Source: Lachnospiraceae bacterium UBA7205
GTDB taxonomy: Bacteria > Bacillota > Clostridia > Lachnospirales > Lachnospiraceae
Reading direction: 5' to 3'
DNA length: 64,000 nt
Assembly: GCA_002490665.1 (NCBI GenBank)
Contig: DKUL01000033.1
Coordinates: 1 to 64,000, forward strand
Part shown: piece after piece, positions 7,230 through 15,889 of the stretch
How the letters are laid out: each line of letters opens with the position of its first letter
Numbering within the stretch: position 1 is the first letter of the stretch
The notes under the pieces: model-generated
What the model was told of the DNA's origin: nothing
The model's input: the letters and a program-made list of their open reading frames with translations, nothing else
Database searches by the model: none
Program-made: the position numbers and the translations under genes

Positions 7230-8468
7230 TTAGTTGATGGCATGAATAAACAATCCGCTTCTAAGCTTTGGTTCAAACCATGTGGACTTCGGGGGCATCA
7301 GCATGCCGGCATCCGCGACGGCAAACAGCTCATGTATGGAAGTCGGGTACATGGCAAACGCCGCCCTGGAATCTGTTTTTACGCGCCGCTCGAGTTCGCC
7401 AATCCCTCTGATTCCGCCGACGAAATCAATGCGTTTATCCGTCTTGGGGTCGTCAATGCCAAGAATGGGTGACAGCACATGATTTTGCAGAATTGCAACA
7501 TCAAGTCCATCTACAGGGTCATTGCTCTTATACGCCGCCTTTACTTCCAGCAGATACCACGTGTCCTCCACCAGCATGGACGCCTGTCCTTTATGTACGG
7601 GTCTCTGGCACGTTGTTCCTTGCGAAACAATATTGTAAACCTTGCTGACTGCCTCCACAAACTGTCCTGCCGTAAGCCCGTTCAAGTCCTTCACCACCCT
7701 GTTATAATCCATAATCATAAGTTCTTCGTCGGCAAACAGTACAGACAGAAAATAATTAAATTCTTCCTCGCCTGTATATGCAGGATTTTCCGCACGTTTT
7801 TTCAGCCCCACCTTGACAGCTGACGCACAGCGGTGATGGCCGTCCGCAATATAAATTTGCGACAATCCCTCAAAGGTCTTTTGGATTGTGGCGATATCTT
7901 CGTCCGCACAGATGCACCATACCCTGTGCGTTATGCCGTCATCCGATGTAAAATCATAGAGCGCCTGACCTTTTTTCGTCCGCGCGATTATTTCACGGAG
8001 AATGTCATTTGCCCGGTATGCAAGAAATATCGGTCCTGTCTGCGCTTCACACGATTCTACATGGCGAATGCGGTCAAGCTCCTTATCCGCCCGCGTATTC
8101 TCATGCTTTTTTATAACCTGATTCTCGTAATCGTCAACACTTGCACATGCCACAATCCCTGTCTGTACCCGCCCGTCCATCGTAAGCTCATAAAGATAGT
8201 AAACCGGCTTGTCCTCCTGTACAAAGTTCCCTTTTTGAATCATGTCCCAGAGCATGTCATGTGCCTTCTGGTACACCTCGTCTGCATAGGTATCCACACT
8301 GCTGTCAAACTGTGTCTCCGCCCTGTCAATATTCAGAAAAGAAAGCGGATTGCCCTTCACCGCCGCACATGCCTCCTCCCTGTTATAGACATCATACGGA
8401 AGCGCTGCAATCTTGCTTTCCAGTCCTTTTTGTGGTCTATATGCCCGAAATGGTCTGATTATTGCCAT
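7230..8468 (-). CDS. DUF1015 family protein
   Basis: A 412-residue cytoplasmic protein, full length for DUF1015 (PF06245). The family start (IIRPFRAYRPQKGLESKIAALPYDV split over residues 3-27) and the internal IADGHHRCASA motif are present, the latter resembling a ParB-like nucleotide-binding motif. In many Clostridia this gene sits beside serC and serA; here the serine genes are 3.6 kb away, separated by the serpin operon. The biochemical role is not established; a link to serine metabolism is suggested by that neighbourhood. The start has AGGAGGAACG upstream. Confidence 0.88.
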   Translation of the reverse strand: MAIIRPFRAYRPQKGLESKIAALPYDVYNREEACAAVKGNPLSFLNIDRAETQFDSSVDTYADEVYQKAHDMLWDMIQKGNFVQEDKPVYYLYELTMDGRVQTGIVACASVDDYENQVIKKHENTRADKELDRIRHVESCEAQTGPIFLAYRANDILREIIARTKKGQALYDFTSDDGITHRVWCICADEDIATIQKTFEGLSQIYIADGHHRCASAVKVGLKKRAENPAYTGEEEFNYFLSVLFADEELMIMDYNRVVKDLNGLTAGQFVEAVSKVYNIVSQGTTCQRPVHKGQASMLVEDTWYLLEVKAAYKSNDPVDGLDVAILQNHVLSPILGIDDPKTDKRIDFVGGIRGIGELERRVKTDSRAAFAMYPTSIHELFAVADAGMLMPPKSTWFEPKLRSGLFIHAIN

Positions 8469-8569
8469 ATACCGTTCCTCCTAAAAATAAATGTATCATT
8501 CGTTCTAAAAGAATCACGATACTTATCATAACAGATATTCCGGACAATTTGAATACTTATTTTCAATTT

Positions 8570-9892
8570 TTAAACGGGGTTATCTAAAATTCCGATAAAC
8601 AAGGGCATTGCATTGTCCATATCCATAATCATGTAAATAAACGGCTCATTGAAATAAAGCTCTTTTGGTTCTTCCGGCTCGAGTGCGGCACCGCACATCA
8701 TCAGGACTTCCGTCACAGCCGCCGCTTCTGTCCCTTCCTCATCGACAATAATTTTTGCCTTTTGTCTTACCAGTTCAATATACAAATTATCGCCGTTTTT
8801 CGATTCACCAATCCGGTCAAAATTCGCCTTTTCCATGTCAAAGCATTCTGACAATCCCATGTTTTTCAGGCACTCTGTAAGGTTTTTGTCAAAGGTAATT
8901 TCAAATTTCGGAAGTTTTAAATTGACCAGAACAGTCTGCTTATTGACCAAAATATCCTGCATGACCGCTTCGGTCAGCTTCCCGTACACATCCCTGACAT
9001 CTGTATCGCCTGTGGGTTTTAATGCGATAAACGCTATATTCTGATTCCCATCAGTTTGATACGGCAGGACAACACCCTCCGCAAAGTCATTTGCGATATA
9101 ATCCAAATCCGTCGCATACATATTCATCATGTCTGCCTGCACTGTTTCTGCCTGCCCTCTTTGCAGATAAAAATCTTCCTTATAGGTATCAGATGCCTCA
9201 AAGGGAATTTCCCATTTCCCCTTGAAATATACCGTGTTAAAAAGCGCAAGCCTTGACCGGTCTTCCAAAGGTTCTGTCAGCATTTTATCAATCATGCCAT
9301 TTGTCTTTTCATCAATCCAGTTATTGATACGATTCATGGTTTCCGCTGACGATAAGTCCGCCTGATATGGCTCTGCGCCCATCCGGGATTGAATGGTGTC
9401 CATCCACGCATCGTTGACTATAAATTCATCATCAATCCATGCCGAATTTGCAATAGAAAGCTTCAGTACATCGCTTTTTGACGGAAAGGTCTGCATCATG
9501 TCATCTGCCAGCTTCTCCATATCTTTCCCGAGCACATTGTCAAACGCATCCCTTGTAGCGCCATCTGCCCCGCAGCCTGCCATGGAAAGCGCAAGGTATG
9601 CCGAAACAGGGGAAAGAACCGGATTCTTGTCCTGTGCATGAAACCCGAGTAAATCATAACTAAAATCTGAAACCTTTGCATCCATGTCTGCATCCTCCTG
9701 CCCATATTCCTGTGAAATCTGCGTTGTATTTTCAATTTCCTCAGTTTCCGCCCTGCTATCGTCTTCCTGTACTGACGGCTGCTCTTCATTTTTTGCGGAT
9801 GGCAAGGTTTCGCTTCCCACCCTGCCGCAGCCCCCCAAAAGGCACAGGGATGAAACCACAGCTGCTGTAACGAAAAATTTCTTTTTCATCAT
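8570..9892 (-). CDS. Serpin (serine protease inhibitor) lipoprotein
   Basis: 440 residues. The signal peptide ends in lipobox LLGGC, so the mature protein should be a lipid-anchored surface protein. Serpin signatures: NPVLSPVSAYLALSMAGCGA, LALFNTVYFKGKWEIPF, and the C-terminal FNEPFIYMIMD...PLFIGILDNP. The reactive-loop hinge DEEGTEAAAVTEV has small residues at P12-P10, as in inhibitory serpins; counting from the hinge puts P2-P1-P1' at about Cys-Gly-Ala. It probably traps a host or community protease with elastase-like specificity; the target is unknown. AAGGAGAG lies 7 bases before the ATG at 9892, and the upstream open frame is discounted. Last gene of a sigma/anti-sigma operon, 25 bases after the preceding gene. 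Confidence 0.92.
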   Translation of the reverse strand: MMKKKFFVTAAVVSSLCLLGGCGRVGSETLPSAKNEEQPSVQEDDSRAETEEIENTTQISQEYGQEDADMDAKVSDFSYDLLGFHAQDKNPVLSPVSAYLALSMAGCGADGATRDAFDNVLGKDMEKLADDMMQTFPSKSDVLKLSIANSAWIDDEFIVNDAWMDTIQSRMGAEPYQADLSSAETMNRINNWIDEKTNGMIDKMLTEPLEDRSRLALFNTVYFKGKWEIPFEASDTYKEDFYLQRGQAETVQADMMNMYATDLDYIANDFAEGVVLPYQTDGNQNIAFIALKPTGDTDVRDVYGKLTEAVMQDILVNKQTVLVNLKLPKFEITFDKNLTECLKNMGLSECFDMEKANFDRIGESKNGDNLYIELVRQKAKIIVDEEGTEAAAVTEVLMMCGAALEPEEPKELYFNEPFIYMIMDMDNAMPLFIGILDNPV

Positions 9893-9917
9893 AATGAATC
9901 TCTCCTTCCATTCTTTA

Positions 9918-10784
9918 TTAATCATTTTCGAACCGGAACACATATCCATACTCCGGACACGCATCAAAAGTATCAAATTCTTCCTTTGTAAACGTTCCCA
10001 TAAGCAGAAAATCCTCTGAGAGTCTGACAGAATATCCCAGTTCAATTAACCGCCTGTACTCCTGCTCGACAAGCTCATTTCCGTCATCCGTCTGATTCAG
10101 GTGTACGTAATGGCTTCCGGTATCAGTTCCAATGTCACCAAACAATTCAATCACTACTGCATAAGCATAATCTGTTGCATCCTTTTCCTGTGCACTATAA
10201 TATTCAATTGCCTTTTGTAATCGCTGATAGTATAATACCGTTCCTTTTTCAGGAACAGCATCGTCGGAAGATGCACTGCCTGCGGCAGAATAGTCATGAA
10301 TCTCTGTATAGTTTATTTTTAATGCTTCCTGTGTTGCTGATTTCATGTCTTCCACACCGGCATTGTCACTCTCCGTTTTTTCCGCCGCTGTGCCGCCTGA
10401 TGCCAGGTCATCCATTACGGCATCTTTTCTTTCATTTTCAGCCTTGTCTGCCATCACATCCGGCTGCGCACTGCCCGCCGAAGCTTCTGCCGGCTGGTTC
10501 TTTTCATTGATGTTTTCCGCACCTTCGGTGCCGACATCCGTGGAGTACTCTGCCGTCATTGACATTGCGACCTCATTATCAATGCCTCCGGAAGCCTCTT
10601 CCCTGATATTCCGGTGTGACCAGAGAGCCGCTGCGGATATCCCTGCCACAAACAGGCAGGCAGCTGCCATTCCCCATCTGGCTGTTCTTATGTGCTGTCG
10701 CGGGGCAATTACCGGATGGAGCGCTTCTTCAATAAGCGCGTCATCAATATGTTCCATGCATTCCAGCAAATCTTTCCCTCTCAT
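9918..10784 (-). CDS. Membrane-anchored anti-sigma-like protein of unknown family
   Basis: 288 residues: about 38 cytoplasmic residues (MRGKDLLECMEHIDDALIEE start), one membrane segment (about 39-55, AAACLFVAGISAAALW), a low-complexity Ala/Glu/Ser extracytoplasmic stretch to about 170, and a C-terminal domain with many acidic and Tyr residues. Its ATG overlaps the stop of the ECF sigma gene by four bases (ATGA), the usual arrangement of a sigma factor with its cognate anti-sigma factor. I do not recognise the outer domain. Expected role: hold the sigma factor at the membrane until an external signal arrives. Confidence 0.7.
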   Translation of the reverse strand: MRGKDLLECMEHIDDALIEEALHPVIAPRQHIRTARWGMAAACLFVAGISAAALWSHRNIREEASGGIDNEVAMSMTAEYSTDVGTEGAENINEKNQPAEASAGSAQPDVMADKAENERKDAVMDDLASGGTAAEKTESDNAGVEDMKSATQEALKINYTEIHDYSAAGSASSDDAVPEKGTVLYYQRLQKAIEYYSAQEKDATDYAYAVVIELFGDIGTDTGSHYVHLNQTDDGNELVEQEYRRLIELGYSVRLSEDFLLMGTFTKEEFDTFDACPEYGYVFRFEND

Positions 10785-11338
10785 AGATGCACGCCCTCCT
10801 TTTCCAGGTGTTCGCGAAGCCTGTTTCGCATCCGGAACAAAATAGACTTCACCTTGCTCTCACTGCTGTGAAATGCAAGCGAAATATCCTTGACCGATTC
10901 CATATACCAGTACCTGCGCACAAACACCATCCTCATTTCCGGCGGCTGTGTATAGAGAAACTCACTGATAATCCGTCCAATCTCCTTGCTGTCCATTTTT
11001 TGTTCAAGGTCATTGGGAGACGGTATGCAGTTTTCAATTTCATCACTTAACTCCACGACTGTCACGTTTCTTTTCTGTGCATGGTAGTAATCATATTTTC
11101 CAAAAGAAAAATTGCGCGCGAGCTTTGCCAGATATGCAAAAAAGTAATTTGGCCGCTGTGGCGGCAGTGTGTTCCAAGTCGCATGGTAGGTATCGTTCAC
11201 ACACTCCTCGGCATCCTCCCTGTCATGCAGAATGTTCATTGACAGGCTTTGCAGGCGTCCCCCATATTTTCCATCAGTTTCCGCAATTGCCTGCTGTGAA
11301 CGCTGCCAGAATAATTCAATAATCTCATTGTCCTCCAA
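10781..11338 (-). CDS. ECF-type RNA polymerase sigma factor
   Basis: 185 residues from a TTG at 11338 that has AAAGGAGG 8 bases upstream; an ATG at 11368 has no such site. Region 2 is seen in LSMNILHDREDAEECVNDT and the following W-rich segment. Region 4 is seen in LYTQPPEMRMVFVRRYWYMESVKDIS through SKVKSILFRMRNRLREHL, a helix-turn-helix for -35 recognition. It directs transcription to its own regulon, probably including this operon with the anti-sigma-like gene and the serpin. Its stop overlaps the next ATG. Confidence 0.9.
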   Translation of the reverse strand: MEDNEIIELFWQRSQQAIAETDGKYGGRLQSLSMNILHDREDAEECVNDTYHATWNTLPPQRPNYFFAYLAKLARNFSFGKYDYYHAQKRNVTVVELSDEIENCIPSPNDLEQKMDSKEIGRIISEFLYTQPPEMRMVFVRRYWYMESVKDISLAFHSSESKVKSILFRMRNRLREHLEKEGVHL

Positions 11339-11377
11339 GTGATAACCTCCTTTGTGAGCAGAGTGCACGAATGCAGC

Positions 11378-11420
11378 TCCCTTATACTATAAGAGGGAAA
11401 TTTCCCGAATCCGTTGCACA
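11378..11420 (-). promoter_or_regulatory. Candidate ECF-dependent promoter of the sigma/serpin operon
   Basis: Reading the minus strand, TGCAACG (within 11411-11420) is followed about 20 bases later by CTTATAG. The AAC core resembles ECF -35 elements and it lies just upstream of the sigma gene, but only one example is available in the window, so the assignment is tentative. Confidence 0.3.
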
Positions 11421-11616
11421 CAATCTTAAAAAAGTATGCTTTTTATGGATATCCCCATTATATCAGATGAAATATCATATTACACGCACAATCCGATATT
11501 GTCATGACTTTTCTGTTTTGACAATGGATTCACATAGTGCTATAGTAATTATTTAGAGAGGACAAATAGCTTTATACAGCTGCACTCCATCAAATACTTT
11601 TGAAAGGATGATAACT

Positions 11617-11892
11617 ATGACACCGGAAGATAAGGAACTATTGGAACGCATCAATGAATATGCAGACAATGTGCTGAAAGATTTTGACCCGCAGAAAACA
11701 CGCGTTTCGTTTCAGCTGGAAAAACTGAAACCGATTATGGAAGAAATCGCCAAAGAAAAAGGGGCATCCGTCGAAGAAATATTTATCAAATATATGGATT
11801 TGGCAAGTGAAGTCACAGTCAGCCGCGAGACAAAATTCCAGAATACAATCGGAAATATGACAAAATATGGGGATGTTCACGATGCATACTAA
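11617..11892 (+). CDS. Small acidic protein of unknown function
   Basis: 91 residues, mostly helical and charged, with no membrane segment. I start at 11617 because GAAAGG is well spaced there; the in-frame ATG at 11608 lies inside that SD. I recognise no domain. The segment LKPIMEEIAKEKGASVEEIFIKYMDLAS looks like two amphipathic helices. The stop TAA is the first T plus the left end of repeat copy C, so the end of the gene coincides with the repeat boundary. Stands alone. Confidence 0.65.
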   Translation: MTPEDKELLERINEYADNVLKDFDPQKTRVSFQLEKLKPIMEEIAKEKGASVEEIFIKYMDLASEVTVSRETKFQNTIGNMTKYGDVHDAY

Positions 11893-11978
11893 TCGAGTAG
11901 GGGAACAACCTTTTCCACTACTCGTGCGCCGGGCGTCCGTCAGCTTACTGACATATTTCATTTGGACGCTCGTGTGCA
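11891..11978 (+). repeat. Copy C of the dispersed two-hairpin element
   Basis: AATCGAGTAGGGGAA to CTCGTGTGCA. Hairpin 1: CGAGTAG/CTACTCG with GGAA/TTCC. Hairpin 2: outer stem GGGCGTCC/GGACGCTC (one G-T pair), inner stem GTCAG/CTGAC. It supplies the TAA of the 11617-11892 gene and is followed by a 20-bp perfect hairpin. Confidence 0.75.
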
Positions 11979-12021
11979 CCAAGTGAAAGAGAGCCAGTTT
12001 TTGGCTCTCTTTCACTTGGTG
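11977..12021. terminator. 20-bp perfect hairpin between convergent genes
   Basis: The 20-base arm starting CACCAAGTG (11977-11996) pairs without mismatch with 12002-12021 around a 5-base loop. It lies between the small acidic gene (plus) and serA (minus) and could terminate both. It is also the private hairpin that follows repeat copy C. Confidence 0.65.
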
Positions 12022-12040
12022 CTACCATTGTCAGCTCTTT

Positions 12041-13204
12041 TTACTTTACAACCCTGACACGGAACACGCCGTCAATATTGTTCAACTGCCCAATGATTTT
12101 ATCGTCAGCTGACTTTTCTATGTCCATCAGCGTATATGCATATTCGCCTCTTGACTTGTTTGTCATATCGCTGATGTTGATTCCAGCCGCACCAAAGGCA
12201 GCGGTAAACTGTGTAATCATATTGGCAATGTTTTTATGGAGGATTGCAACCCTGCCTACATTGCCGCAGGCACCCATGTCACATGCCGGATAGTTTACGC
12301 TGTTTCTGATATTTCCGTTCTCAAGATAATCCTTAAGCTCATCGACAGCCATAACCGCACAGTTGTCCTCTGACTCTTCTGTCGATGCACCAAGATGCGG
12401 AATGACAATGCATCCCTTCTGCCCTGCCGTAGTGGCATTGGGGAAGTCTGATACATACTTTCTGACCTTTCCTGATTCCAGGGCAGAAATCATATCCTTC
12501 TCATTGACAAGAAGATCCCTTGCAAAGTTCAGCACAACAACGCCCTGTTTCATCTTGGCAATTGCAGCTGCGTTAATCATTCCCTTTGTGGCATCCATCA
12601 GTGGTACATGGATGGTAATGAAATCACAGGCAGCATAGATGTCATCGACATTGATAACATGCTTCACCTCGCGGGAAAGCTTCAATGCGGCGTCCACGGA
12701 AAGATAGGGGTCATAGCCATACACATCCATGCCAAGCGCCACTGCTGCGTTCGCAACCCTGATGCCAATTGCCCCAAGTCCGATGATACCAAGCTTTTTT
12801 CCCTGAATCTCCGTGCCCGCAAATTTCTTTTTCTCTTTCTCCGCGTCCTTTCCGACGGTCTCAGAGCCTGTATTTGCTTTTACCCAGTCAATACCGCCAG
12901 TGATGTCCCTTGATGCGAGCAGCATACCAGCAATAACAAGCTCTTTTACGCCGTTTGCGTTTGCACCGGGTGTATTAAACACGACAATGCCCTGCTCCGC
13001 ACATTTTTCAAGCGGGATATTGTTGACGCCGGCTCCGGCCCTTGCAACTGCCAGAAGTGTCCCGGGCAGTTCCATTTCATGCATGGAAGCGCTTCTGACA
13101 AGCACGCCTTCCGCCTTTGCGATGTCATCTGTCGTCTGATAATTTTCTGTAAATCTTGATAAACCTATATCAGAAATAGGATTCAGGCATTTATACTGAT
13201 ACAT
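12041..13204 (-). CDS. serA: D-3-phosphoglycerate dehydrogenase
   Basis: 387 residues. Oxidises 3-phosphoglycerate to phosphohydroxypyruvate with NAD, the first step of serine synthesis. The Rossmann motif GLGAIG (in GKKLGIIGLGAIGIRVANAA) and catalytic residues of the D-2-hydroxyacid dehydrogenase family (Arg in NFARD, Glu downstream, His in IPHLGASTEES) are visible. A C-terminal ACT-like domain of about 70 residues (VGRVAILHKNIANMITQFT onward) suggests serine feedback. This is the short SerA form found next to serC in Clostridia. Its ATG overlaps the serC stop by one base. Confidence 0.95.
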   Translation of the reverse strand: MYQYKCLNPISDIGLSRFTENYQTTDDIAKAEGVLVRSASMHEMELPGTLLAVARAGAGVNNIPLEKCAEQGIVVFNTPGANANGVKELVIAGMLLASRDITGGIDWVKANTGSETVGKDAEKEKKKFAGTEIQGKKLGIIGLGAIGIRVANAAVALGMDVYGYDPYLSVDAALKLSREVKHVINVDDIYAACDFITIHVPLMDATKGMINAAAIAKMKQGVVVLNFARDLLVNEKDMISALESGKVRKYVSDFPNATTAGQKGCIVIPHLGASTEESEDNCAVMAVDELKDYLENGNIRNSVNYPACDMGACGNVGRVAILHKNIANMITQFTAAFGAAGINISDMTNKSRGEYAYTLMDIEKSADDKIIGQLNNIDGVFRVRVVK

Positions 13205-14286
13205 TATGCATTCTCCTCCTCAAATTTCTTCATAAACGCGACAAGCTTCTCAACACCTTCGATGGGCATGGCATTGTAAATGCTCGCACGCATGCCGCCA
13301 ACTGTCCTGTGTCCTTTCAGGTTCTCAAAGCCTGCCTCTTTCGCTTCCTTGACAAACTTCGCATCCAGTTCCTCGCTTCCTGTGACAAACGGTACATTCA
13401 TCAGGGAACGGTCTTCTTTTCTGACAGTCCCCTTAAAGAGCCTGCTCTCATCAAGGAAATCATAAAGAATCTTTGCCTTTTTCTCATTGTATGCCTTCAT
13501 TTTTTCGAGTCCGCCCATTTTCTTGAGCCATTTAAACACCTTTCCGCAGATGTAGATTCCATATGCAGGCGGTGTATTGTATAACGAATCGTTATCCGCA
13601 TGTGTCTTGTACTTTAACATGGTCGGGGTTCCGGGCAGTACGTCGTCCGTGATAAGGTCTTCCCTGATGATTACAATCACAACGCCGGCAGGACCGATGT
13701 TCTTCTGCACGCCGCCATAAATCACGCCATATTTTGTGACATCCACAGGCTCTGACAAAAAGCATGAAGATACGTCAGCGACAAGCGTTTTTCCCTTTGT
13801 GTTGGGCAGTGTCTTAAACTTCGTGCCATAAATGGTATTGTTCTCACAGATATAAACATAATCGGCATCCTCGGAAATCGGCAAATCCGAACAGTCTGGT
13901 ATGTAAGAGAATGTCTTATCCTCGCTGGAAGCAATCTTGTTTGCCTTTCCGTAAATGCAGGCTTCCTGGTATGCCTTCTTTGCCCACTGTCCGGTGACGA
14001 TATAGTCTGCCACGCCGTTTTTCATAAGGTTCATGGGTATCATGGCAAACTGCTGGCTTGCGCCGCCCTGTAAGAACAGAACCTTGTAATTGTCTGGAAT
14101 ATTCATAAGCTCCCTTAAGTCCGCTTCTGCTTCCTTGATAATTGTATCGTATGCCTTCGAGCGGTGGCTCATCTCCATTACCGACATGCCGGTTCCTTTA
14201 TAATCTAACATTTCATCTGCAGCTTCTTTAAGGACTTCTTCAGGTAAAACTGCGGGACCTGCTGAAAAGTTGTACACTCTGGACAC
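13204..14286 (-). CDS. serC: Phosphoserine aminotransferase
   Basis: 360 residues, the usual length. A PLP enzyme that transfers an amino group from glutamate to phosphohydroxypyruvate; it can also serve pyridoxine synthesis. The start RVYNFSAGPAVLPEEVL and MSVMEMSHRSK are family signatures; the PLP lysine is in YGGVQKNIGPAGVV, and the C-terminal GHRTVGGMRASIYNAMP is diagnostic. SD AGGAGGAG. First gene of serC-serA. Confidence 0.97.
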   Translation of the reverse strand: MSRVYNFSAGPAVLPEEVLKEAADEMLDYKGTGMSVMEMSHRSKAYDTIIKEAEADLRELMNIPDNYKVLFLQGGASQQFAMIPMNLMKNGVADYIVTGQWAKKAYQEACIYGKANKIASSEDKTFSYIPDCSDLPISEDADYVYICENNTIYGTKFKTLPNTKGKTLVADVSSCFLSEPVDVTKYGVIYGGVQKNIGPAGVVIVIIREDLITDDVLPGTPTMLKYKTHADNDSLYNTPPAYGIYICGKVFKWLKKMGGLEKMKAYNEKKAKILYDFLDESRLFKGTVRKEDRSLMNVPFVTGSEELDAKFVKEAKEAGFENLKGHRTVGGMRASIYNAMPIEGVEKLVAFMKKFEEENA

Positions 14287-14370
14287 TTTTTGACTCCTCC
14301 TGATTTCTCATAAATTTCTTTTTAATCTATATAAACAACATTATGCGCAATGAAAATGTTGAATATCTAC

Positions 14371-15819
14371 CTAATAAAACATGACAACCGGCGTACCGGT
14401 CTCCACAATGTCATACAATTCTGTCATAATTTCAAGCGGTGTGTTAATGCAGCCATGGGAACCGTTTGTCTTATAAATCTCTCCGCCAAACTCTCCCCGC
14501 CATGTGGCATCATGAATACCAATATGACCATCGACTGCCATCCAGTATTTAACAGGCGTTGCATAATTTGCCCCCCTTAATACCCTGTTCCGCTGTTTAA
14601 AATATACAAAACAGACCTTGGCTGGCGTATCCCATCCACGCGAGGCGTTTCCGGTTACAACCGGCGTATCAATCACAATCGTTCCATCCACGTAATAATA
14701 CATGTGCTGGTTACCCATATCGACTTCAATATAGGTGTCGCCAATATCATCGGCACCCTTTTCTTTTGCCTCGGATGTATAATCGGGAATCCTGACACCG
14801 CTTTCTTTATTGAGAAACGCATTGAGCAAAAATTCGTACTCAGCCTTTTCGTCAATCGCATTCCCATAGCTTCCGCTGGCAACTTTGACAACGTCCCCCC
14901 GGGTCGTCTGAAATATTCTCTCTTTGCCGACAGTATTATAAGTCCGGGATAAATATGCAATATACTCCTCTATCATGGACTCATCCAGAACCGGAGAATT
15001 TTCCTCGTCAAAAATAATATTGCCATCATCATCCAGCACCATCCAGTCAGCAACCACATCCTTGTCAATGACTTCCACCCTGTCGCCAAACTGATATGTC
15101 ATCTGAAACGCCTGAAATGCACGGATGCCTTCCCATTTGGCGAGTGTGTCTTTCATGTCGGGCGTATAGGGAATTCTCTGATAACATATCTCCTTGTATG
15201 TATCACTGGACAAATCGACATCGTGAAACGCGTTTCCAGCATATGTTAATTGATTAACAATCTCATCACAAATCAATTCTACCGCATTTTCCTTCAAAAG
15301 TAAATCTTTTGTTTCATCTACAAGAATATAGCCATCTGTTTCACTTCTGACAATTGATACTGTGTTGTGCGCATCATACAAGCGTTCATTCATCCAGTCA
15401 AGCGCTCCAAGCTTCGTTTTTATGGCATCAACATCATAACAGTATGCAGGCAGAATCTGATATATTCTTGGTGTACGTATATTTTCGAGCCATGTAAAGC
15501 GGCTTATCTCGTTAACGAGACAATTTTTCACCATATTGTCATAAGTAACACGCACACCGTATTCACTGAGCCGTAATTCGTGCATCTGTCCATCCGCTGT
15601 ACGGACGCTAATCTTATCCAGATTCGAATCATACGAATCCTGCAGCATGGCTGAAACCTCTTCTGCCGTCATTCCCGTACAGTATTCCCCATTAATCCAT
15701 ACGCGCATGGGAAAGATGCCATAATAACAATAATATGTATTTAATGCGACAAGCACTGCTGCTGTCAGCAATGCTGCCGCACCGATTACACTGATGAACC
15801 AAATAAACAATTTCTTCAT
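14371..15819 (-). CDS. L,D-transpeptidase (YkuD) with N-terminal membrane anchor
   Basis: 482 residues. One membrane segment at 5-27 anchors it; the outside portion has a PG-binding-type region (residues about 45-340, as in the enterococcal Ldt-fm layout) and a C-terminal YkuD catalytic domain. The active-site motif HDATWRGEF...SHGCIN is present, with catalytic Cys in SHGC. It would form 3-3 peptidoglycan cross-links or attach proteins to meso-DAP, giving beta-lactam-tolerant cross-links. No partner gene adjacent; its promoter is probably in the 70-base gap after ilvB. Confidence 0.9.
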   Translation of the reverse strand: MKKLFIWFISVIGAAALLTAAVLVALNTYYCYYGIFPMRVWINGEYCTGMTAEEVSAMLQDSYDSNLDKISVRTADGQMHELRLSEYGVRVTYDNMVKNCLVNEISRFTWLENIRTPRIYQILPAYCYDVDAIKTKLGALDWMNERLYDAHNTVSIVRSETDGYILVDETKDLLLKENAVELICDEIVNQLTYAGNAFHDVDLSSDTYKEICYQRIPYTPDMKDTLAKWEGIRAFQAFQMTYQFGDRVEVIDKDVVADWMVLDDDGNIIFDEENSPVLDESMIEEYIAYLSRTYNTVGKERIFQTTRGDVVKVASGSYGNAIDEKAEYEFLLNAFLNKESGVRIPDYTSEAKEKGADDIGDTYIEVDMGNQHMYYYVDGTIVIDTPVVTGNASRGWDTPAKVCFVYFKQRNRVLRGANYATPVKYWMAVDGHIGIHDATWRGEFGGEIYKTNGSHGCINTPLEIMTELYDIVETGTPVVMFY

Positions 15820-15889
15820 GGTGAACCTTACTCTATAGAACCATTGATACTGCCCGCTGCCTGTAAATCCAGGCTTTCGCCCAAGGCGA

